From Linnemannia hyalina (taxonomy: Eukaryota > Mortierellomycota > Mortierellomycetes > Mortierellales > Mortierellaceae): a DNA stretch of 64,000 nt. Made by a program: the position numbers and the translations under genes. Below, one piece after another: positions 57,076 to 64,000 of the stretch (positions are counted from its first letter, which is position 1; each line of letters begins with the position of its first letter). The notes beneath the pieces are model-generated. The model was given only the letters and a program-made list of their open reading frames with translations. It did no database searches and was not told the DNA's origin. The stretch is taken from assembly GCA_019671135.1 (NCBI GenBank), contig JAHRHY010000018.1, forward strand, positions 1,054,001 through 1,118,000, given 5' to 3'.

Positions 57076-60000
57076 CTAGTCCAGCTACTCGAGCCACAAG
57101 AAAGAAAAACAACAACAAAGAGTGTGTCAGCATCTTGTGCATCGATCCACATGACACAGCACACGATCAACTATAGAATGAAAGAGATACGGTACCTGCA
57201 TTTCGCGAACTTTGATATCGTACATGGCCTCCATGCTCTCCAGCGACAGCAACTGAGATGGATCCTCCTTGACGCAAAAGTTGATCATCAGCGTCCTCAA
57301 TCCAGACCGGCCAAACGGGCCAAACGACGAAATGTAGTGCGCCGCCCTCCTCGGCATCTCATAGTTGATCACAAGCGACGAATGGTTCAGATCCAAACTG
57401 TCCATCAACAACGACTCGGACACAAGAATACACCGGTCAGGCTGGTTGAACTGTCTCGCCACTTCCGTCTTATCCGCCATACTCCACTATCAATCAGATT
57501 GAAAGTTGAAATGTTAGCACTCATTCAATCATGTGTAGGAAATTGTTGGAAGAGAATAGAACAGACATGAAACTTACAACTGAAAGAACAGGAAGGTTCC
57601 GCTGCTCCAGCTTGGCGGTTAATGCTTGAGTCAGACTCTGCGACTGCGTGAGGATAACAATGTGAGAGATCTCGGGGTTCCTGTCCAAGATCTGCATCAT
57701 CACCTCCCACTTGTGGTCCTTGGGTTCCTCTGCTTTCCTACTATCACCACCGTCGCCATTCGCTACTGTTGGTGCTGTCTGTCGAGGAATGTCGACAAAG
57801 TAATGCTCACTCCACTGCATCGTCAACTCATCCGCTCTCCGGACCGCCGTGTTGTTCCTAAAGTTCTGTGTCTTGATCAACTGGATCTGAGGCTGTATGC
57901 GTCCTGTCATCAGCACCACCTGTGCCTCCCGAGGCAACATTGCCCAAAACTGCTTGAACGCATCAAAGTTCACCAACTCGGCCGCGCGCATCGAAATCAC
58001 AACTGTCTCTACAAACTTCATATCCACTAGCTCCTTCTTCAACACCTCCATCAGAGGGCCCAGTGTCGTCACAATAACTTGCTTTGGCTGCTCTTGGTTC
58101 GACAGCACAGACTCCTCAGAACTGAGATCCTCGCTGGTGAGGTAGATCGAGCCGAGTCCCGAGACGCCCTCAAACCAGTCCTGAAAGTCCTCGTTGACAC
58201 GCTGTGGGTTGATTCCGTCAGAGCAGATTACGACCGCCTGAGGGTACTTGTGTGTATGAGCTTTGGACGACAGCTTCTCCAGAAGCGCAATCGCCAGCGT
58301 GTTGGTGCGATCCTTTTGCGACTGTGTCTGCGCAATCACGTCCTTGCCCTCCTTGAACGGCTTCATCACCAACTTTTGAATATTCGACGGCTTCTCCAGC
58401 CTACATTTCGAAGGAAGTGCGAGCACAGTTAGTTATAGTCTGACAAAGCTGCAAGTCTTGCAAAGTCACTCATTAAATCTTCAATGCGTACCCAGCTTTG
58501 GCAATCTTGGCGAGGACGTCGGGTCCAAGATTCATCTCCTCCCAGGTCATCTGGCACTCCAAAGAGTTTGAAAGCATTGGCGTCTACAATCACAACCATG
58601 TTAAAAGAATGACTCGTGTCAATGTGTCTGACCATCATATCGCTCTGATACTACCATTCAAAATACTATCAAACACTTACTTGACGGTTGTCGCGGTTCT
58701 CTTTTTGTAGCTTGCTATTGGCGCGTCCAGGTCCAGGTTTGTCAAAGTTACCCTTGCTCGTGGGGGGCTTGCGCTGGAAGACCTCGTTCGATTGATCTTT
58801 TTGTCCATTCTGGTTCGAGGGTCCACCGTTCCTCTGACCTGAGCGGGCTGCAGCTCCACTTGATCCTGAGGTGGCGGCATCCTTGTTGCTCGAGTCGCGA
58901 GAAAATCCTCCCCTGGGTTTCTCAGATGGCTCACCGCGCTGCCCGGTTCTGTTATCCTCATGAGAGCGAGGACCCCGCTGGATCCCAAGACGCGCATTCC
59001 TGGCATCCAGCGACGATCGTGCATCCCTGGCATCCAACGACGACCGTGCATCCCTGAGTGACTGCGATTGCGAGTTTGGTGACTGTGCTCGTCGCGAAGA
59101 GTCGACATCCTGGAATCTCTGGTCGCCGCGTCTCTCCTGGAAGGATCCACTACCACCACGCTGGTAACCCTGTTGAGAGTTGGCGAATTTTGTCTCTAAT
59201 CCGCCTGATGGCTGGCCTCGACCGGCTCCAGTCCGCTTCGGATCATCGTTGCCATCGCTGGCAGAAGTCGAGTCCTGCATTTTGGGAGTGTCTTGTGATG
59301 CATCGCCCCACCCTGACGTCTTGGCCGGTGCGGAGGTATCGCTTGTCTCCCATGGCACAGACTCGCCCCACTTGGTGCCCGTGGTCGTGGCCTTTGGAAG
59401 ACCGGTGTCCCATCCATCGCCTGAGGTTGTGGCAGAGGATGCGTTGCCCCATCCCGAAGCTGCAGGAGCATCTCCCTTTCCTCCATTCTGGGTCTTTGCT
59501 GGAGAGTCCTCTCGTCGCTTGTCCTGGGTCATGGGCGCCTGATTCCAACCTCCTGTTTGTGCGGTGGTCGTTGCAGCGGTAGTTGGTGGATCACTCCGTT
59601 TGCCGGGTTGACTTGAAGCTGGAGCATCCATTCGTCCTCTGCCCTGGCCCTTTGCCGACGCCTTGTTGTTATTCCACCCTTCGCTCTTTCCAGCTGGCTC
59701 ATTGCCCCACTTCTCATTCCTGGCAGCAGGACCGTTGCCCCGTCTCTCGTTACTGGGAGGGGTATGACTCCAGCCATCGTTCGTCTCTTGTGCCTTGTTC
59801 CAGCTGTCGCTCTTCTCCGGCGCCTTGTTACTGTTCCAGCTATCGCTCTTCTCTGACGCCTTGTCCCATGCTCCGGCAGGAGGCGCAGAATCCCAACCAG
59901 TGCTCTCGGACTGGGCCGGCGTTGCACTCCATCCATCCTGGGCCTGCGAGGCATCCTTCTGAACAGCCGTCAAAGAAGCATCGGCCCAGCTGGACGTCTC

Positions 60001-61674
60001 TCCGTCTCCTCCTCCGTTGGGAACTGTCACCTGAGAATCTCCCCATCCGTTCTGATCTCGCGAGACATCCTTGCGGTTGTTGTTGTTGCCTGCTGTTGAC
60101 CTTGCCTTTCCAGAGTTCCAGTCATTCGAGTCCGTCGTCTCCCGTGACCCGCGGTCAGAGTGATGAGGGCGGCGTCCGTCGGGCCCATTCCGCTGTCCGA
60201 GGTAGCTGTTCTTGGACGTGTACGAGGACGTTTTGGAAGAGTCGTTCCTGCTGTATTTGCTGTTATTGTCATGATCGCGAGGAGGACCGTTGTTTTTGAA
60301 GAGTGGGCGAGAAGTGTTTGGTGAACCGTCAGATGTGGAGTGGTGCTGAGGACGGTTAGTTTTGGCCTTTGGCACCCAAGCTGTAGAATTCGAGCCCAAC
60401 TGCTGTGAACCCTCCTTTGCTGATGATATAGCCAAGGAGTCTTCAGGCCTAGACTGCTGTTGCTTCTTAGTGTTGCCGGACGACTCTCGTGCATCCAGAC
60501 TGCTGTCGCCTCCACCCTCCTTGGTCGAGCTGAGCGAAACAACCGAGCCCTCGTCATCGTCTTTCTTCTTGTTCTTCCTGCCAGCCTTGCGTTTCTTGGC
60601 AAGCTCTGTCCCTGTTGACTCAGAGTCGTTTCCCTCCTTGCCCTCAGTCGTCGTTGTTGTCGTTGTTGTAGCCCGATTGTTGTCCTGCCCAGTACCAGCG
60701 GCAGCGGCAGCAGAAGCGGCAGACGCACTGCCTCTCTCACCAAACCCGCGTCGAGGCGACCGAGGCGAACGTGGAGACCGCGTAACAAACTGCTGCTGCT
60801 GCAATTTCTTGGCTTCCCCAACTCCAGGCGCACCCAACGTCGTCGTTGATCCTCCCGAAGGCTGCTGTTGCTGTTGCTCTGTTGTTGATGAAGGCAAATG
60901 GGAACGCGGCGCACGCTTCTCAAACTTGCGACCCCTGCCAAACTCCTCCTCCCCTCCTGCGCCACCACCATTTCCGCGATAGCTTCCTCCGCCTCCTCCA
61001 CCTGGTCTCGAGTTGGCAAACCTAGCCTCCGAAGTCGACACAGGAGGGCCGTTGGTATTGTTTCCTGATCGATGTTGGTTGTACGGCGCGTTGCTGCTAT
61101 TATTGCCTTGACCACTGTTCTCCCACCTGCTTCCACCACCACCTCCTCCCTTGTGATGACTGTCAGGTCGAGAAGACGAAGGATGTTGCTGCTGTCTCTC
61201 TCTGTTGTCTCCAACTACTGCGGCCTTATGACTGCTCTTGTTGCTACTACTTCCTCCAGCAGGGGACGAAACGCCGAGTCCAACACCACCATTCGCAACA
61301 CCGTTACTGCTGCCGTGCGCTTCTTCGGTGCTTGTGGTCGATCGAAGACCATTCTCTTGACCACGCGGAGCTCCTGCGCCTGCGGGGTTGTTGCTCTTTT
61401 TGTTGTTCGATCGTCCTGATTTCGGCGACCCTGGCAGAGGGGATCCAGCCTTGGCATTCGTCGTGCTCTTGGGTTCCCTAGACTTGTTGCTGTTGTTTGA
61501 TGGCTTTGTGGTTGGGGCGGAAGAGGAGTCTTGTGTCGACTTGTTGTCGGTGGGATGATCTTGTTTCTTGGGTGCTGGTGTTTGTACTGGAGGTTGTGAA
61601 GGAGTAATTGAAGAAGCGCCGGCTGAAGAAGCTACGGCTGGCGCAGGCGTTGCGGCAGCTGTCGAGTCGCTCAT
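57076..61674 (-). CDS. GW/WG-repeat protein fused to a degenerate eIF4A-like DEAD-box core
   Basis: Five exons (61674-58681, 58583-58492, 58400-57578, 57486-57196, 57084-57076) join in phase to give 1402 aa. Residues 1-998 are disordered: Ser/Asn/Gly/Pro-rich with RGG-like and poly-Gln patches. Between about 515 and 795 lie 17 Trp flanked by Gly, Ser, Asp, Lys or Asn (DWN, GWG, SWAD, GWD, SWN and others), the composition of Argonaute-binding GW proteins. Residues 999-1402 follow the eIF4A/DDX fold. The Q-motif sequence GLEKPSNIQKL is kept, but motif I reads AQTQSQKDRT, the DEAD strand reads VVISMRAAEL, SAT reads MTGRI, and motif VI reads YISSFGPFGRSG. ATP hydrolysis is therefore very unlikely. 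The joint (NRQ then TPMLSNSLECQMTWEEMNLG) depends on splice signals only. The last exon is 9 nt (Leu-Asp-stop). The role as an RNA-silencing scaffold is an inference. Confidence 0.82.
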
Positions 61675-62211
61675 TGTCGTCTTGTCTTTCTGGTGGCCTT
61701 TGTGCTCGTTGAGTAGAGTAGGTAGAGAGGCGTGTGATGAATGAATAGGTGTGTGAATGGGTGAGAGTGTGGAAGGAGGTGCCGAAGAGAGGCGGAGAGA
61801 AGAGAGGAGCGAAGAAAGAAACAAAAAGTGCGCGATCTCTCCCAGGACAAATAAAAGTCAAAAAAAGTAGCCTTTGATTATTGTTTTCTTTTGGCAAAGT
61901 CATTCGCGCTCACGCTCCTTTCGCTCCACTCACTTCCCACATTCGATTCAAGAGAGGGTGACGTGGATAGGAGGGAGGGAGAGGTGGCCCCTGTGCAACC
62001 CCCCTTTTACTCTTCGTGTCTATAGCACAAATAGAAAGCCTTGCTTCATTCACCCCTTGGGGGTTACATCTGGGATGTTAAAAGAAAAAAAGGAAAAAAA
62101 GAACGCGACATAAAAGAAACGCGCCCGCAAGAACCACCTCCATACACGCGACCATCGCGTCTCCACATACACCATATAAAGCCGAAGCTACTTTTTCATT
62201 CACTACTCCAA
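61675..62211. other. Intergenic region
   Basis: Upstream of the GW protein gene and downstream of the GH95 gene. I see no feature beyond A/T-rich runs. Confidence 0.4.
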
Positions 62212-64000
62212 TCAGTCATCAATATCGATAACATACGTCTCCCCTTTAACAACCGCCGCAAGCACAACAACATCTCCTTCCCGCGAATAAGCAACAACTT
62301 TCGCAGACCCCTTCTGCGACACCCTAACCTTCGCTGACGGCGTCCGATCCTCTCCACCCAGACTTCCAATCTTGACCCTCAGTGACCCCGCCTTCAGACT
62401 CGCATACACCTCCACCTGTCTCACAGTCCCTCCAACCTCCCATCTACTCGACACCACATGTCCGTCCCGCGTCCGGAACCCTTCTACTGATCCCCCTCTT
62501 CGGAGCCACTGATCTGGTAAATCGGCAACCGTCAGGATATCGACAAACCCAGGAGCGCGACTCTGGATCACCATCTCCACCATTGCCGCACTTACTCCCA
62601 AGAGGCCAGAGAGTCCATCCTTAAAATCCAGCAGATTCGGGTGCTCAAAGATATGGTCACGCTTGAACGTCTCCACAGCCCTGTACGCCAACTTACCATC
62701 CTCAAGACGGGCCCACACAGCTGCCCTCCAGGATTTTGCCCATCCAAAGTTTCCACCAGGTCGATCACCCATCCCACGATGGATGAGCGACTCTCTTGCA
62801 GCCTCCAACAACTCCTCCCTCGTCGGCTCCTTCTCACCTTCATCCTCTCCTTCATCCACATCCGAGGACGACGACGAAGAGTTTCTGAAAAAGACCTGGT
62901 TACCAGGATAAACCGCCCACAAGTACCCCAAATGCGGATGCCTCTCATTCGGATCATCCATATCCAAACTCCACTCCTGCAGCTGACCCCAACTGCCAAC
63001 CCTCAACCCAGGCGCAACCACCTCCAAGGCAGTCGTCAGATTCTGAGCAAACACCCGATCCCTCTCCCCAACGACCGCAATCGCCTCCAGCGTATTATTC
63101 AACAACTGCCATACCAACTGCTGATCCATCGCCGTCCCCTCCGTCACACCTCCATGGCCCGGCGCAAACGACGGTGACACCACCAGCGGCCCTCCCTCCT
63201 CATCCCGAAGCCTCACAAGTGTATCCACCCAGAACTGAGCAGCGCCCTTCATAAGCTTGTAAGCATGGTCTCTCAAAAAGTAATAATCTTGGCTGTACAG
63301 GTACCGGTCCCATGCATGCTGGCATAGCCATGCCGCTGCTGTTGGGAGGTAAAATGTCTGGTCCTGGGCTGTCGGTCCAGTATGTGCCCAGATGTTGGAG
63401 TATGGGTGAGTCAGCCATCCACGAGCTCCATAGTACAAGCTGGCGGTGTCTTGACCGCGTGGGACCAGCAGGTTCTCCATGTAGTCGATCAATGGCGTTA
63501 CTGTCTCGCCCAACCCTGTACTCTCTGCCAGCCAGTAATTCATCTGAAGGTCAATATCCATCTTGTATCCAATACTATTTAAACCATTCGCAAATTAATT
63601 CGTCGTTAGAACCGATTTCCAAATGAACTCTTTCTCATATTGCGTTAAGAGAAATGAAAAAAAAGGTACCTGGGGTCATCGAGGCCGGTGTTTTGATCCT
63701 GGGACCACATGCTACGCCCACTCAAAGGCAAAGAACCAGGTCTGGAAGACGCAATAAGAAGGTACCGCGCATACTGAACCATCAATGCATCCAAATACGT
63801 CTCTTCCTCTCCTGCATTACCCCCCTTACTCGCCTTGAGTAACTCATCCGTCGGCAGCTTGTTTTCGATCTGTCCCAGATCCAACCGGAAACCCTGGAAC
63901 AGCGTCTGGTGGTCCTGGACATGCTTCAGGTACTGGTCTCCATAGAGCCCACCTACCGCCTTATCCATCACACTCGTCAACCGATCATGCGGGTCCTTGT
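62212..64000 (-). CDS. GH95 alpha-L-fucosidase, 5' part outside the window
   Basis: Glycoside hydrolase family 95 removes alpha-1,2-linked L-fucose from glycans. The visible C-terminal part (about 563 aa) has exons from 64000 or beyond to 63670, and 63574-62212. It shows RPGSLPLSGRSMWSQDQNTG, then GYKMDIDLQMNYWLAESTGL (the Asn-Tyr-Trp region of the (alpha/alpha)6 barrel), GWLTHPYSNIWAHTGPTAQD, VVSPSFAPGHGGVTEGTAMD and LQEWSLDMDDPNERHPHLGY. The last two contain the conserved acid and His residues. The beta-rich C-terminal domain ends VIDIDD. An acidic Ser/Asp run (SSSSSDVDEGEDEGE) is inserted after PGNQVFFRN. The N-terminal beta-sandwich and any signal peptide lie outside, so secretion cannot be judged. 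Confidence 0.92.

Noticed and set aside
60027..61214. Minus-strand frame of 395 codons overlapping the GW protein
   Set aside because: It is an alternative frame of the same strand inside the disordered region, Arg-rich and without domains. The GW frame continues into the helicase core and is preferred.

Overview
This 64 kb window looks like nuclear DNA of an early-diverging filamentous fungus, most likely Mortierella-like (Mucoromycota). Genes are dense, encoded on both strands and split by short GT-AG introns of roughly 50-370 nt. There are ER-retained (HDEL) and GPI-type secreted proteins, a complex I assembly factor, a branched-chain ketoacid dehydrogenase subunit and a GH95 glycosidase. 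No prokaryotic operon features were seen. The taxon is an inference from gene content. Every intron-containing model was joined by hand from GT/AG signals and checked for reading-frame continuity, but not against transcripts. Layout, left to right: PRP16/DHX38 spliceosomal DEAH helicase (minus, 1.5-6.05 kb); a 4.4 kb gene-poor stretch with a tRNA-Ala(CGC); an MscS-type channel with an EF hand (10.5-13.5 kb, plus); a mitochondrial CECR5-type HAD phosphatase (minus); protein disulfide isomerase (minus). A decayed island follows (19.3-22.0 kb) with two broken secreted-protein ORFs, a miniature inverted-repeat element and a one-domain PDI paralogue that lost its CGHC centre. Next come a DHA2 MFS transporter (plus), a small probable mitochondrial protein (minus), the BCKDH E2 subunit (minus), RanGAP (RNA1, minus) head-to-head with the Mps1/TTK spindle checkpoint kinase (plus), and a coiled-coil protein ending in a MAPEG-like membrane domain (minus). 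A Cys-rich GPI-type protein (minus) and an acidic/His-rich secreted protein with Kre9/Knh1-like ends (plus) follow. From 45.5 to 52.3 kb lies a repeat island with a 5'-truncated LINE that still has its poly(A), a second LINE fragment, a tRNA-Val(CAC), a palindrome-rich inverted-repeat element and an unidentified two-exon ORF. The right end holds a metallo-beta-lactamase-fold hydrolase (plus), eIF1A (minus), an NDUFAF8-like twin-Cys protein (plus), a very large GW/WG-repeat protein fused to a degenerate eIF4A-like helicase core (minus), and a GH95 alpha-L-fucosidase cut by the window edge (minus). Most genes are unrelated housekeeping neighbours, so no pathway cluster is evident. The strongest candidate for something undescribed is the 1402-residue protein at 57076-61674. 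Its N-terminal two thirds contain a Trp-rich segment resembling GW182-type Argonaute-hook regions. Its C-terminus has an eIF4A fold that keeps the Q motif but has lost every ATPase/helicase motif. This suggests a non-enzymatic RNA-silencing or translation-repression scaffold. The second candidate is the fusion of a long coiled-coil region to a catalytically degenerate MAPEG domain (37742-40200).
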